DNA of 64,000 nt from CAZIQY01 sp964541605 (GCA_964541605.1 CAZIQY010000005.1:3054-67053), one strand, 5' to 3'; positions 7,716 to 16,662 are shown, numbered from the stretch's first letter. Notes: a model not told the origin generated them from the sequence alone. Made by a program: numbers and translations.

Positions 7716-8618
7716 ATGAATCGCCGGCATTTTCTGAAGACGGCTATGATTACCGGGGTAAGCCTGACCCTGCCGGATGTTCTGCATCCGTTTGGAGGCA
7801 ATCTCCAAGCCGCTGAAAAGGCGGATCTCGTCGTCGCTCGCGGGCCGTCACCGGAAAGAATCACAAAAGCCGCCGTGGACGGTCTGGGTGGGATCAGAAG
7901 ATTCATTTCCAGAGGGGACGTCGTTGTCGTAAAACCGAATATCGGCTGGGACCGCACGCCTGAGTATGCGGCCACTACCAATCCGGAAGTGGTTTCCACG
8001 GTCGTGCGGCTGTGCTATGAGGCGGGCGCGAAAAGAGTAAAGGTTTTCGACCACACAGTCAGCGATCCGCGGCGGTGTTATAAACAGAGCGGAATTTCCG
8101 ATGCCGCAAGAGCTGCGGGAGCTGAGGTAAGCTATATCGATGACCGGAAGTTCCGGGAAGTGAAACTGAACGGCCACGCACTGAAATCATGGCCCATTTA
8201 TACGGAGGTCATACAGGCGGACAAGATCATCAATATGCCCATCGCAAAAACGCACGGCCTTTCCACCCTGACCCTGGGGATGAAAAACTGGATGGGCGTC
8301 ATGGGAGGATGGCGGGGCAGGATTCACCAGAGGATCGACGGAAGCCTCGTGGATGTGGCCATGCTGATCAAGCCCGCTCTCATCGTCCTCGATGCGGTGC
8401 GCATCCTGACGGCAAACGGACCGCAGGGCGGGGACCTTTCCGACGTGAAACGGCTCAATACCGTCATCGCCGGGACGGACCAGGTGGCCGTCGATGCCTT
8501 CGGCGCGACCCTGTTCGGATTGAAAGGGGCCGATATCGGCCATATTGCTCTCGGACACAGGGCAGGCCTCGGCACGCTGGATCTCTCCCGATCAAGAATC
8601 AAGAGAATAAGTCTGTAG
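7716..8618 (+). CDS. DUF362 protein with Tat-type signal
   Basis: A 300-residue DUF362 protein. It begins with a twin-arginine-like signal (MNRRHFLKTAMITG), so it is probably exported folded. The body shows DUF362 landmarks: VVVKPNIGWDR, CYEAGAKRVKVFDH, INMPIAKTHGLSTLTLGMKNWMG, and a C-terminal AVDAFGATLFGL segment. DUF362 proteins are often found with ferredoxin domains and are thought to be Fe-S or redox related; this copy has no ferredoxin motif. The ATG at 7716 follows AAGGAA and starts the Tat motif; the frame extends 20 codons upstream into a repeat and is not used. It stands alone, with the toxin-antitoxin promoter just downstream. Confidence 0.87.
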   Translation: MNRRHFLKTAMITGVSLTLPDVLHPFGGNLQAAEKADLVVARGPSPERITKAAVDGLGGIRRFISRGDVVVVKPNIGWDRTPEYAATTNPEVVSTVVRLCYEAGAKRVKVFDHTVSDPRRCYKQSGISDAARAAGAEVSYIDDRKFREVKLNGHALKSWPIYTEVIQADKIINMPIAKTHGLSTLTLGMKNWMGVMGGWRGRIHQRIDGSLVDVAMLIKPALIVLDAVRILTANGPQGGDLSDVKRLNTVIAGTDQVAVDAFGATLFGLKGADIGHIALGHRAGLGTLDLSRSRIKRISL

Positions 8619-8653
8619 ACGGCCATTGCCCGCACGGTTTGGGGAATATTTTC

Positions 8654-8682
8654 TTGACAATCATCTCCATAGCAAGTAATAC
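8654..8682 (+). promoter_or_regulatory. Sigma-70-type promoter for the AbrB/PIN pair
   Basis: TTGACA (8654-8659) and TAATAC (8677-8682) are separated by 17 bases, about 50 bases before the antitoxin ATG. Confidence 0.7.
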
Positions 8683-8729
8683 TTAAATCAAGGTTTAACT
8701 TAATTTTTAGTTGGAATAATGGAGAGGCT

Positions 8730-8954
8730 ATGCTCACGGCAAAAGTTTTATCCAAGGGGCAGGTGGTCATTCCCAAGGAAGCCCGCGATAAAATCGGACT
8801 TGTCACAGGCGATCGTGTAGAGGTAAAAGTCACGGATGAAGGACTGTTGATTCTTCCCCTGAAGAAAGGGATCACAGACGACTATGCCGGTGTTGTCAGG
8901 GGCAGACTGTCTCTGGATGAACTGGAGCGGCTGTATGCTGAACAGCCTGAATGA
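8730..8954 (+). CDS. AbrB/SpoVT-type antitoxin
   Basis: A 74-residue swapped-hairpin AbrB-type DNA-binding protein: VLSKGQVVIPKEARDKIGL followed by GDRVEVKVTDEGLLILPL, with a C-terminal tail (LDELERLYAEQPE) that would wrap and inhibit the PIN partner. It is the first gene of a toxin-antitoxin operon, has its own promoter at 8654-8682, and overlaps the PIN gene by 20 bases. By analogy with VapBC/MazE modules it would repress its own promoter and neutralise the toxin. Confidence in the family is high; the toxic activity of the partner is inferred. Confidence 0.9.
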   Translation: MLTAKVLSKGQVVIPKEARDKIGLVTGDRVEVKVTDEGLLILPLKKGITDDYAGVVRGRLSLDELERLYAEQPE

Positions 8955-9444
8955 TTTCGACAGTACCGAAGAAATCTTTGTCGATACAAATATTTTTCTG
9001 CACCATGCTTTTGCCGCCAATCAAAATTCCATCGCTTTTCTGAAAAGGGCGGAAACGCGCTCCCTGAGACTTTACACCTCCACGCTGGTTTTGGAAGAAA
9101 TGATTTGCAAACTGATGATGCAGGCGTCATCGAATTTTTTGGATCGCGTCACGACGGATCATATCAAACAGTTTCTCCAGGACGAGGGGAACAGACAGAA
9201 AATCATGGAGCCTGTGGGAAAATATCTGGAATACATACGGACGCTACAGTCCATCTGCCTGCAGGTTCTCGATTTCTCGGAGAAGGATATGCGGGACGCC
9301 GTTGGGATGATCTCCCTTTATGGTCTGATGCCGGCTGAAGCAGTCCATATCGCGATCATGTCCCGCAGGAAAATCAGGCATCTGGCGACCGGCGACCGGG
9401 ATTTTACCGTCGTTGAAGGCATCACCGTCTGGTCGCCGGGGTGA
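8935..9444 (+). CDS. PIN-domain ribonuclease toxin
   Basis: A 169-residue PIN-domain protein. The first acidic motif is IFVDTNIFLHHAF, the middle acidic region includes STLVLEEMICKL, and the C-terminal motif is ATGDRDFTVVEGITVWSP, matching the D...E...D pattern of metal-dependent PIN RNases. It overlaps the antitoxin by 20 bases, as expected for a VapBC-like pair, and GGAG lies upstream of the ATG at 8935. The frame continues upstream to 8884 inside the antitoxin gene. It is followed after 79 bases by the large methyltransferase gene, so the pair sits at the left border of the defence-type island. Confidence 0.88.
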   Translation: MLNSLNDFDSTEEIFVDTNIFLHHAFAANQNSIAFLKRAETRSLRLYTSTLVLEEMICKLMMQASSNFLDRVTTDHIKQFLQDEGNRQKIMEPVGKYLEYIRTLQSICLQVLDFSEKDMRDAVGMISLYGLMPAEAVHIAIMSRRKIRHLATGDRDFTVVEGITVWSPG

Positions 9445-9523
9445 TCCGACAGGGATTGACATTCGGGCGATCAAACCGGTATCCATACGCTGGCGGTACG
9501 GATTTGGCCATAAGAGGATTGCA

Positions 9524-12500
9524 ATGCCTGTTCTCAAACGTAAGCAGACCGTACTAAAACTCTTGGAGCAACTGCGGGGGCTCGATACCCTGAAGGAACT
9601 GTGCTGGACGGAGCTGAATTACGAGCGCGAAAACAAGCCGCTCAGCATGCGCAGCTGGCCGGACTCTGCCAGAAACGCGCTGCTCGACGATCCCATCCTG
9701 TTTGCGAGCGGCGGCGAAGATCATGCGTTTCATGTGGTGTATTGCCGCCTGGCATCCGATAGCCTGCAGAGAAATCTTGAGCGGCCAATCGTCAGTCAGT
9801 TGATCCGTGAGCACCCTTACGGCCTGTTTGTATTTTCCGACACAGCGCAATCCGCCTGGCATTTCCTGAACATCAAGTATGACGAAAAGGCGGAGAAGCG
9901 GCGCCTTTTCCGACGGATTACCGTGCGCGCCGACGGCGGTTTGCGCACAGCCGCCGAGCGGCTGCAGATGCTGGATCTTGCATCGTTCGGGAAAGAGCTG
10001 TTCGGCATTCCCGCCCTGGAGATTCAAAAACGCCACGATGACGCCTTCGACGTCGAATCGGTTACCAAGGCGTTTTACAAGGAACTCGCCAACTGGTACT
10101 TCTGGGCGCTGAAGCACGTTCATTTCCCCAAGGACGCGCCAAAGGAGGCTGACGGGCACGACCACATCGGTGTGATTCGCATGATCACACGGTTGATCTT
10201 CTGCTGGTTCGTAAAGGAAAAAGGACTGATTCCCGAAACGCTGTTCAATCAGCGCCGCCTGAATGAACTGTTAGATGGATTCGCACCGGACAATAACGCT
10301 GGGAGCGGCTCCGTCTTCTATAAGGCAATCCTGCAGAATCTTTTCTTTGCCACTCTGAACACCGAGATGGACAAGCGCGGCTGGGCGCGGGATGAGCAGA
10401 ACTTCATGGCGCACAGTCTTTACCGTTATCGCGATCTGTTCAAGAAGCCCGATGAGGCGCTGGCACGGTTTAAGAACATTCCCTTCCTCAACGGCGGCTT
10501 GTTCGAGTGTCTGGACAAGGATCTGGGCGAAAGCGCCAGGCCGCGTTACGTGCGCATTGACGGCTTTTCCAGACGGCCGGACAGCCAACCGGTTGTCCCG
10601 GATTTCCTGTTCTTCGGATCTGAGCGCGAAGAAGACCTCAGCGCGGACTACGGCGACAAAAAGTTCAGGAAAGTCCGGGTGCGCGGGCTGATCGACACCC
10701 TTCAACGATACCGCTTCACGATTGAGGAAAACACGCCCATCGAGCAGGAAGTCGCCCTCGATCCGGAGTTGTCCGGCAAGGTGTTCGAGAACCTGCTTGC
10801 CGCCTACAACCCCGAAACCGGTGCCACCGCCCGCAAACAGACCGGCTCCTTTTACACCCCGCGCGAGATCGTGGATTACATGGTGGATGAGGCGTTGATC
10901 GCATTTCTGAAAGGAAGTTTTTCCACCGAGAACGCAGAGGCCGCGGAGAAGAGACTCCGGCGGCTGGTGTCGTGGGAGGAGAACGGCCACGATTTCGACA
11001 ACCGGGAAACCGAAACGCTGATCACCGCGATTGACGGACTGAAGGCGCTGGACCCGGCAGTAGGCTCCGGCGCGTTTCCGATGGGCATTCTGCACAAGCT
11101 CGTGTTCATCCTGGGAAAACTCGATCCGCGCAACGAGCAGTGGGAACAACGGCAGATCCGGCGTGTGCGCGACGCCGTGGCCACGGCGGAGAAGATAGAA
11201 GACGCCGCCATCCGCGAGCGGACGGTCAGGGAACTGGAACAGCAAATCGTCGGCATCGAAGAGGCGTTTGAGCGCAACGAGCTGGATTACGGGCGCAAGC
11301 TCTACCTGATCGAGAACTGCCTCTACGGCGTGGATATTCAGTCCATCGCCGTCCAGATCGCCAAGATGCGGTTCTTCATCTCGCTGATCGTTGACCAGCG
11401 GGCGGACCCGGACGCAGCAAACCTCGGTGTGCGCCCGCTGCCCAACCTGGAAACCAAATTTGTCGCCGCGAACACGCTGATCGGTATTGATCGCCCCGGT
11501 CAACAAATATTGCGGTATGACGACATTGCCGCCAAAGAGACGGAATTACGCAAAGTGCGGGAAAAACACTTTAATGCGAGGACTCCTGCCAGCAAAGCCA
11601 TGTACCGCGAACGAGACAAGAAACTCCGTTCTGAAATAGCAGCATTGCTCAAGAAAGATGGCTGGGGCGGTGAAGTCGCGAAAAAGCTTGCTGACTGGGA
11701 TCCCTACGACCAGAACGCCTCCGCCTCTTTCTTCGATCCCGAGTGGATGTTTGGCGTGATGAAGGGGTTCGACATAACTATTGGAAATCCGCCCTACGTT
11801 CGTGCAGACGAACAATCCAACTGGAATCGCCGCCAGCGTGAACAAATCCTTGCCGGTGGAAACTACGAGACGCTTTGGGAAAAGTGGGATCTCTTCGTAC
11901 CTTTCATCGAAAAGGGCTATAAACTGCTCAGTCCCGGCGGCGTTACCACGCTCATCGTTTCCGATGCCTTCTGCCACGCCAAATACGCGCAGAAGCCGCA
12001 GAACTGGTTTCTCCAGCACGCCCGCATTCTGCGCCTCGACTTTTGCAGTGGCCTGCAAATTTTCGATGCCGCTGTCCACAACCTCATTTACTTTTTTCAG
12101 AAGGCAGACGGTGCACGCAACGTTCCTAAACGCCGAGTTCACCTTGAGGAATTTGGTAACGTCAGCCTCCTGCCTTCTGATGAGCAATCAAAACTTACCT
12201 ACCGAGCGTTCTTCCCGGAGGACCGAGAAGCAAGAATGGTTAGCGTCCCTGCAAAATCACTTGGAGAGATTTGCTACATTAGCGTTGGGATGGTCGTTCA
12301 CGCAGACGAAAAAGTAGCGCAAGGCGCATTCGAGCTTGAGGATTTAGTTTCCGACCGAAGGGATGCCACGCATCCGTGCCGCTTTGTGGAAGGTAAGCAC
12401 CTCGAAAAGTGGCTGCCATCGACGAACAAGTGGCTTGAATGGGGCACAGACCGTGCACCAAGCTTATTCAGGCGACCAACGTTTCCCGAACTCTATTCTG

Positions 12501-13021
12501 TGACAGAGAAGATATTCACCCACCGGACAGCAGGTGAGGGACTACGCAGTTGCTATGATGAGGATCAGACGCTGTGCAACCACACGATCATGGTCTGTCT
12601 ACCATGGCACGGACTGAAAGGAGTTCGCAATGCATCAATCAAGAAGTCGGCGCGTTACAAGGATGAACGCACGCCACGCCCGGATTTACCCAAGCGGGAG
12701 GAACTGGAAGCCACCAGCCGCCGCTTTGTCGTGAAATATCTGCTCGGCGTGATGAACTCGACCATGGCGCGCGATTTCCTCCGTGCCAACCGCCGCAGCA
12801 ACACTGACCTCTACCCGGATGATTGGAAAAAACTCCCCATCCCCGACGTTGATTCCTCCGCCCAGGAACCTATCATATCTTTAGTTGACCGCATCCTCGA
12901 TGTCAAAAAGGCCGACCTATCTGCGGACACCTCGGCGATAGAGAAGGAGATTGACCGGATGGTATATGAGCTTTACGGTCTGACGGAAGAAGAGATTGCG
13001 ATTATCGAAGGGAGAGAATAA
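9524..13021 (+). CDS. Eco57I-class DNA adenine methyltransferase/restriction protein
   Basis: A 1165-residue protein. An N-terminal region of about 430 residues (with ITRLIFCWFVKEKGLIPETLF) precedes the methylase core: SFYTPREIVDYMV (about 442), the SAM motif ALDPAVGSGAFPMG (about 507), and catalytic NPPY in ITIGNPPYVRADEQ (about 754), which marks an N6-adenine methylase. The C-terminal 300 residues look like a target-recognition part (RFVEGKHLEKWLPSTNKWLEWG). Such proteins occur as type IIG enzymes or as methylase subunits beside helicase-nucleases. The ATG at 9524 follows AAGAGG at 6 bases; the frame upstream overlaps the PIN gene. The likely partner is the PLD-helicase at 17267, separated from it by inserted accessory genes. 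Confidence 0.9.
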   Translation: MPVLKRKQTVLKLLEQLRGLDTLKELCWTELNYERENKPLSMRSWPDSARNALLDDPILFASGGEDHAFHVVYCRLASDSLQRNLERPIVSQLIREHPYGLFVFSDTAQSAWHFLNIKYDEKAEKRRLFRRITVRADGGLRTAAERLQMLDLASFGKELFGIPALEIQKRHDDAFDVESVTKAFYKELANWYFWALKHVHFPKDAPKEADGHDHIGVIRMITRLIFCWFVKEKGLIPETLFNQRRLNELLDGFAPDNNAGSGSVFYKAILQNLFFATLNTEMDKRGWARDEQNFMAHSLYRYRDLFKKPDEALARFKNIPFLNGGLFECLDKDLGESARPRYVRIDGFSRRPDSQPVVPDFLFFGSEREEDLSADYGDKKFRKVRVRGLIDTLQRYRFTIEENTPIEQEVALDPELSGKVFENLLAAYNPETGATARKQTGSFYTPREIVDYMVDEALIAFLKGSFSTENAEAAEKRLRRLVSWEENGHDFDNRETETLITAIDGLKALDPAVGSGAFPMGILHKLVFILGKLDPRNEQWEQRQIRRVRDAVATAEKIEDAAIRERTVRELEQQIVGIEEAFERNELDYGRKLYLIENCLYGVDIQSIAVQIAKMRFFISLIVDQRADPDAANLGVRPLPNLETKFVAANTLIGIDRPGQQILRYDDIAAKETELRKVREKHFNARTPASKAMYRERDKKLRSEIAALLKKDGWGGEVAKKLADWDPYDQNASASFFDPEWMFGVMKGFDITIGNPPYVRADEQSNWNRRQREQILAGGNYETLWEKWDLFVPFIEKGYKLLSPGGVTTLIVSDAFCHAKYAQKPQNWFLQHARILRLDFCSGLQIFDAAVHNLIYFFQKADGARNVPKRRVHLEEFGNVSLLPSDEQSKLTYRAFFPEDREARMVSVPAKSLGEICYISVGMVVHADEKVAQGAFELEDLVSDRRDATHPCRFVEGKHLEKWLPSTNKWLEWGTDRAPSLFRRPTFPELYSVTEKIFTHRTAGEGLRSCYDEDQTLCNHTIMVCLPWHGLKGVRNASIKKSARYKDERTPRPDLPKREELEATSRRFVVKYLLGVMNSTMARDFLRANRRSNTDLYPDDWKKLPIPDVDSSAQEPIISLVDRILDVKKADLSADTSAIEKEIDRMVYELYGLTEEEIAIIEGRE

Positions 13022-13122
13022 AATTTTGCAAATGGCTCATCCGGTTCTTGCATACTTGTCCCGGGTGTCTTGCTCCTGCTATCTGTTTGATATAACCCAC
13101 ATGGAAATGCAGGTGTAAAAAA

Positions 13123-14130
13123 ATGGAAATTACGAAATCTCAGCTTATAAAGGAACCAAAATACTGGGGTCGCCATATCGTCATACTTGGGGCTGGGGCA
13201 AGTGTCGCATCGTTTCCTCACGGTGACGCTAATGGAAAAAGACTGCCGACGATGGATAACTTAATTGAGATGCTTGGTCTCGAATCGGCATTAGAACGGG
13301 GAGGGGTTAAGAATAGCCGTCGCAACTTTGAAGATCTTTACAGTGAGTTGTACGAGAATGATCCTGGATCACCATTTCTCAAAGAAATTGAGGAGATCAT
13401 ATATACTTATTTTGACAGTCTAAAACTCCCAGAATTACCAACCGTGTATGACCATTTATTGATGTCCCTTAGGCCCAAGGATATTGTTGCAACTTTTAAC
13501 TGGGATCCATTCCTCTTTGATGCGTGGAATCGAAATAAGGATAAAGTTCCAGTTCCGGAGATTATTCACCTTCACGGCAACGTCCGCTTAGCGTATTGCC
13601 CAGAGCACCCTGTCTATGGTGAACACGGCATGTATTGTCCAGAATGTGATAGAGAGCTTATCCCCTCTCGGCTACTCTACCCTGTCGCAATGAAGAACTA
13701 TGTCAACGACCCTTTTATCAAAACAGAATGGGAAGTTTTAAAGAAAGGTCTGCGTCAGGCAAGGACCATAACAATTTTTGGCTATGGAGCACCGACTACG
13801 GATAAAGAAGCAGTTGATATTATGAATAGTGCATGGGACAAGGACAATCGATTAATCGAAAGAACGGAGGTCATTGATATAAAAGACAAAGAAGTCCTGT
13901 GGACGCAGTGGGAACCTTTTATAATAAGAACTTACCTTGATTGCCCTGAGAACTTTTATCAATCACGTTTAGCAGACTATCCGAGAAGAACTTGTGAAGC
14001 GTTATTAGCTCAAACATTTTATGGCCAATGGGTTGAGAATAACCCCTTGCCATCGGATGCTAATTTTGATGAACTATTCCTTTGGCTAAAGCCATTAGTT
14101 GAGGCTGAGCATGTATTGGATGCTGTCTGA
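13123..14130 (+). CDS. SIR2-domain protein, probable defence NADase
   Basis: A 335-residue SIR2-like protein. The NAD-binding motif is ILGAGASVASF (21-31), the catalytic Asn lies in ATFNWDPF (N126) and the catalytic His in HLHGNV (H151). Cysteines at 159, 172 and 175 suggest a small zinc knuckle, and IFGYGAPTTD (218-227) closes the Rossmann core. In phage-defence systems such domains deplete NAD; the conserved N and H suggest an active enzyme here. No separate effector or sensor domain is visible beyond about 110 C-terminal residues. The gene is visibly more AT-rich than the methylase before it, suggesting separate acquisition. TATAAC at 13091 may be a weak -10. Confidence 0.82.
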   Translation: MEITKSQLIKEPKYWGRHIVILGAGASVASFPHGDANGKRLPTMDNLIEMLGLESALERGGVKNSRRNFEDLYSELYENDPGSPFLKEIEEIIYTYFDSLKLPELPTVYDHLLMSLRPKDIVATFNWDPFLFDAWNRNKDKVPVPEIIHLHGNVRLAYCPEHPVYGEHGMYCPECDRELIPSRLLYPVAMKNYVNDPFIKTEWEVLKKGLRQARTITIFGYGAPTTDKEAVDIMNSAWDKDNRLIERTEVIDIKDKEVLWTQWEPFIIRTYLDCPENFYQSRLADYPRRTCEALLAQTFYGQWVENNPLPSDANFDELFLWLKPLVEAEHVLDAV

Positions 14131-14248
14131 GAATTTATAGAGGCTTTTAGTTCACAACTAAAGGGCGTCCAGCACGTCCGTTATTGAACTGGCCCCCGTC
14201 AAGTGAGTGGAGAAAGTCTTTTATCAGGAGAAGGAGAATCCCATTTTG

Positions 14249-14971
14249 ATGATACCAATTCAAGACACAACCAGTATTTTCAACATTTACTGTGACGAGA
14301 GCTGCCACCTGGAGCATGATCACCAGCCGGTGATGCTTTTCGGTGCCGTGTGGTGCCTTCAGGAAGAAGTTGCTCGATTCACCGAAGCTATTCGGAAGCT
14401 AAAGGAGAAACATCATGCAAGGGGCGAGTTGAAATGGTCGAAGGTTTCCGCCTCGCGGGAATCGTTCTTCCTGGCCATGATCGATCTTTTCTTTTCAAGT
14501 CCTGGTCTCAATTTCCGATGTCTTATCGTCAACGACAAGGCGAAGTTGGATCATGCCTATTACAATCGCGGAAGCCACGATTCCTTTTACTACAAAATGT
14601 ACTATTACCTGCTCCGCAACATTATTTCCGATATGAATCGGTATGACATCTATCTGGATATCAAGGATACCAGAAGTCAGTTGAAAATTGATTTCCTCCA
14701 CGAGGTGTTGTGCAACAGCTTGAATGATTTTGACCACAGGGTAATCCGCAGAATCCAGCATGTTCGATCTAAGGAGGTGGAACTGCTTCAACTGGCCGAT
14801 TTTTTGATGGGGGCAATTGCATATAAAAACAGAAATCTTATTGAAAACAAAACAAAAATGGTGGTTATCGATAGGATCTGCCGGTTATCCGGGAGGAGCC
14901 TGCAAACCAGCACTCCGCCGTGGGAAGAGAAATTCAATCTCTTTATTTTCACGCCGAGGGAGACATGCTGA
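14249..14971 (+). CDS. DUF3800 protein
   Basis: A 240-residue DUF3800 protein, an RNase-H-like fold family common in defence and mobile regions. The first acidic motif is IFNIYCDESCHLEHD, then ARGELKWSKVSASRESFF, YDIYLDIKDTRSQ, and the C-terminal VELLQLADFLMGAIAYKNR; the acidic residues fit a metal-dependent nuclease site, although activity has rarely been shown for this family. The ATG at 14249 follows AAGGAG at 12 bases; an in-frame start at 14207 is less likely. Its stop overlaps the start of the next small gene (ATGCTGATG), so the two form a coupled pair. Confidence 0.85.
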   Translation: MIPIQDTTSIFNIYCDESCHLEHDHQPVMLFGAVWCLQEEVARFTEAIRKLKEKHHARGELKWSKVSASRESFFLAMIDLFFSSPGLNFRCLIVNDKAKLDHAYYNRGSHDSFYYKMYYYLLRNIISDMNRYDIYLDIKDTRSQLKIDFLHEVLCNSLNDFDHRVIRRIQHVRSKEVELLQLADFLMGAIAYKNRNLIENKTKMVVIDRICRLSGRSLQTSTPPWEEKFNLFIFTPRETC

Positions 14972-15459
14972 TGGCAGATTTACCGGATTTTTTGCCTCCA
15001 ATTATTGATTTAGGGGGAACATGGGAGGAAATCCTATATCGACTGTATTCGGTTTTCCGCCATGATTTTAAAGAAAGCTCTGTTAGACACAATGGTATGA
15101 GGGTTATTTTCGACGGCAGGATCATGCCGGACGGTCAGGGAAAGGAAGAGGGTTTCTGGCATGTCGTTTCAGGGAAGGATACGGAATGCAAAGAAAGGTT
15201 GATCGATTATCGCCGGGCTGAGCGCCTGCCTTGGGCAAGACCCATGATGGAAAGCTCGGCAAGAAATGAAATCAAGGTCTTCGATTACGATCATGGCACT
15301 AAGGATGTCGGCGTGAGACGTTATGTCTGGTTGGCCGATTATGATTATGTACTTATTCTCCAGAAGAAGAAAAGGGCCATGTTTTGGGTGACTGCTTATT
15401 ATATTGATTCGAATCGGGGGCGAAGGGATCTGATGCGGAGGTATGAGCAAAGGGCCTAA
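14971..15459 (+). CDS. Small protein paired with DUF3800, possible BECR-type nuclease
   Basis: A 162-residue soluble protein that I do not firmly recognise. It has an alpha/beta layout ending in a strand-rich half: GFWHVVSGKDTE, an Arg-rich helix region RRAERLPWARPMMES, then YDYVLILQKKKRAMFWVTAYY and a basic tail RRDLMRRYEQRA. This order (a His, a basic patch and a final V-T-A-Y strand) resembles phage BECR-fold nucleases (Barnase-EndoU-ColicinE5/RelE), which is an inference. Starts at 14965 and 14971 both overlap the DUF3800 stop; GAGG is best spaced for 14971. The coupling suggests that DUF3800 and this protein act together. Confidence 0.6.
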   Translation: MADLPDFLPPIIDLGGTWEEILYRLYSVFRHDFKESSVRHNGMRVIFDGRIMPDGQGKEEGFWHVVSGKDTECKERLIDYRRAERLPWARPMMESSARNEIKVFDYDHGTKDVGVRRYVWLADYDYVLILQKKKRAMFWVTAYYIDSNRGRRDLMRRYEQRA

Positions 15460-15824
15460 AAAACAGCGACCGCCTTTCCAAGCGGCCCCCGAGCTCCTGC
15501 CACCTCCATTGGTGGATGAGTTGGTTTACATGTAAACCAACCCTTGCCGTTTGTCAAGGACATTATTTTTCAGATCATGAAAGCATACTTGATAATGTTC
15601 CGCTCGATTGCGGACGGGATTCGCCGTTGCGACAAGAAGGTTCAGATTGCGCTTTGCAAAGAGGTGTCGCAGGTTTGGAAAGCCGTTGGTTTGGAAGGAA
15701 AAGGACTGTTTTGCAACTGCATCGGTTGACGGATGATGGGATTGATGCGCGTATGCCATACTCTATAGAAATATCTTGTATTTATTGGCAAATTATTCAA
15801 TAATTCTGCTCAAGGACAATCATC
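15460..15824. other. Non-coding gap with hairpins and a perfect 20-base palindrome
   Basis: This gap has no convincing gene; short frames in it lack ribosome sites and family character. It holds CCGC/GCGG and CCACC/GGTGG hairpins (15466-15515) just after the preceding gene, probably a terminator region. It also holds a perfect palindrome at 15521-15540 (half-site TTGGTTTACA) and then AT-rich DNA before the HEPN gene. The palindrome is a good operator candidate. Confidence 0.5.
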
Positions 15825-16205
15825 ATGGTTGATATCGATAAACAGATTTCCTATTGGAAGGAAAACGCCGACGAAGATTGGGAAGTTGCTCAGCAACTCC
15901 TTGAAAGCGGTCGAATCCGCCACGGTTTGTTTTTCGCTCACCTGGCACTGGAAAAGATGCTCAAGGCGCTTGTTTGCAAAAATACCGGTGATCTGGCACC
16001 TCGAATCCACAACCTGAACCGCCTGAGCGGGTTGGCTGGTGTTGTGGCAAATTCAGAGCAGTTGGACATTCTGGCGGAAATGAATGCATTCCATATTGAA
16101 GGACGCTACCCCGAAACGTTGACGAAGCCGCCAACGATAGAGGAAGCCGTCCGGTATATGAAGCGGGCAGAGGAGGTGCTTCGATGGTTAACGAGTCTGT
16201 CGTAA
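15825..16205 (+). CDS. HEPN-domain protein of a HEPN/MNT module
   Basis: A 126-residue HEPN-domain protein with the four-helix pattern: ISYWKENADEDWEVAQQLLESG, then RHGLFFAHLALEKMLKALV, IHNLNRLSGLAG, and EAVRYMKRAEEVLRWL. HEPN proteins paired with a minimal nucleotidyltransferase act as toxin RNases inactivated by AMPylation in the HepT/MntA type. The canonical R-x4-6-H RNase motif is not obvious in this copy, so it may belong to the non-nuclease HEPN branch. AAGGA lies 9 bases before the ATG. It overlaps the MNT gene by 22 bases. Confidence 0.85.
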   Translation: MVDIDKQISYWKENADEDWEVAQQLLESGRIRHGLFFAHLALEKMLKALVCKNTGDLAPRIHNLNRLSGLAGVVANSEQLDILAEMNAFHIEGRYPETLTKPPTIEEAVRYMKRAEEVLRWLTSLS

Positions 16206-16519
16206 AAGGCGTTAGAAATTACCTGCGGGCCTTGCAGGATCAGGGACTGATCGTCAACTTCGGGGTGGTTTTCGGATCGCAGGTTCAAGGCATGTCTGAT
16301 ATGTGGAGCGATATCGATTTACTGGTTATTTCTCCCCGCTTCGATGATCTGCGGGAACGTGGAGATATTGATCTTCTTTGGCGTGTTGCAGCTCGCACCG
16401 ATAACCGCATCGAACCGATCCCCTGCGGCGAACGGCAATGGATTGAGGACGATTCCAGCGCCATCATTGAAATCGCCCGGCGCGAGGGCCAGCCGATCGC
16501 CATATCGGAAGACACATAA
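16184..16519 (+). CDS. Minimal nucleotidyltransferase (MNT) partner of HEPN
   Basis: A 111-residue nucleotidyltransferase of the DNA polymerase beta-like superfamily. The motif GSQVQGMSDMWSDIDLLVIS carries the G-S and D-x-D metal-binding residues. A later acidic segment RTDNRIEPIPCGERQWI fits the third position. In MntA-type antitoxins the enzyme adds AMP to a tyrosine of the HEPN toxin. It overlaps the HEPN gene, which supports a toxin-antitoxin pair. Only two bases separate its stop from the ATG of a broken copy of the helicase 5' end, so the HEPN/MNT pair was probably once directly upstream of an intact helicase gene. Confidence 0.85.
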   Translation: MVNESVVKGVRNYLRALQDQGLIVNFGVVFGSQVQGMSDMWSDIDLLVISPRFDDLRERGDIDLLWRVAARTDNRIEPIPCGERQWIEDDSSAIIEIARREGQPIAISEDT

Positions 16520-16521
16520 TC

Positions 16522-16578
16522 ATGCCTGCCCACGACATCATCGACAACCGCCGGAAAAAACTGGTGGATCATATCGAC
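16522..16578 (+). pseudogene. Truncated duplicate of the PLD-helicase 5' end
   Basis: The first 19 codons (MPAHDIIDNR, then KLVDHI) match the start of the helicase at 17267 in 50 of 57 bases counted by eye, mostly with silent third-position changes. After codon 19 similarity stops, and a Phd/RelE cassette with its own promoter follows. The fragment is a leftover gene start, either from insertion of the cassette or from recombination that brought in a diverged helicase allele. Confidence 0.75.
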
Positions 16579-16606
16579 TGTCTTGCGGCGAAAAAGGAAA
16601 TAAACA

Positions 16607-16648
16607 TTGACAGGAGCTGTACGAAAAGAGATACTTCCAAAAGTACAG
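16607..16648 (+). promoter_or_regulatory. Promoter and dyad operator of the Phd/RelE cassette
   Basis: TTGACA (16607-16612) and GATACT (16630-16635) are 17 bases apart. An inverted repeat CTGTAC (16617-16622) and GTACAG (16643-16648) straddles the -10. This fits autorepression by the antitoxin whose gene starts at 16663. Confidence 0.6.
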
Positions 16649-16662
16649 ATGAAGGAGGACGT

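Noticed and set aside
10271..11506. A 411-residue minus-strand frame
   Set aside because: It is antisense to the methylase, which has clear motifs.
15516..15803. Short plus-strand frames in the gap before HEPN
   Set aside because: No ribosome site, no conserved motif, and they cross hairpins and a palindrome.
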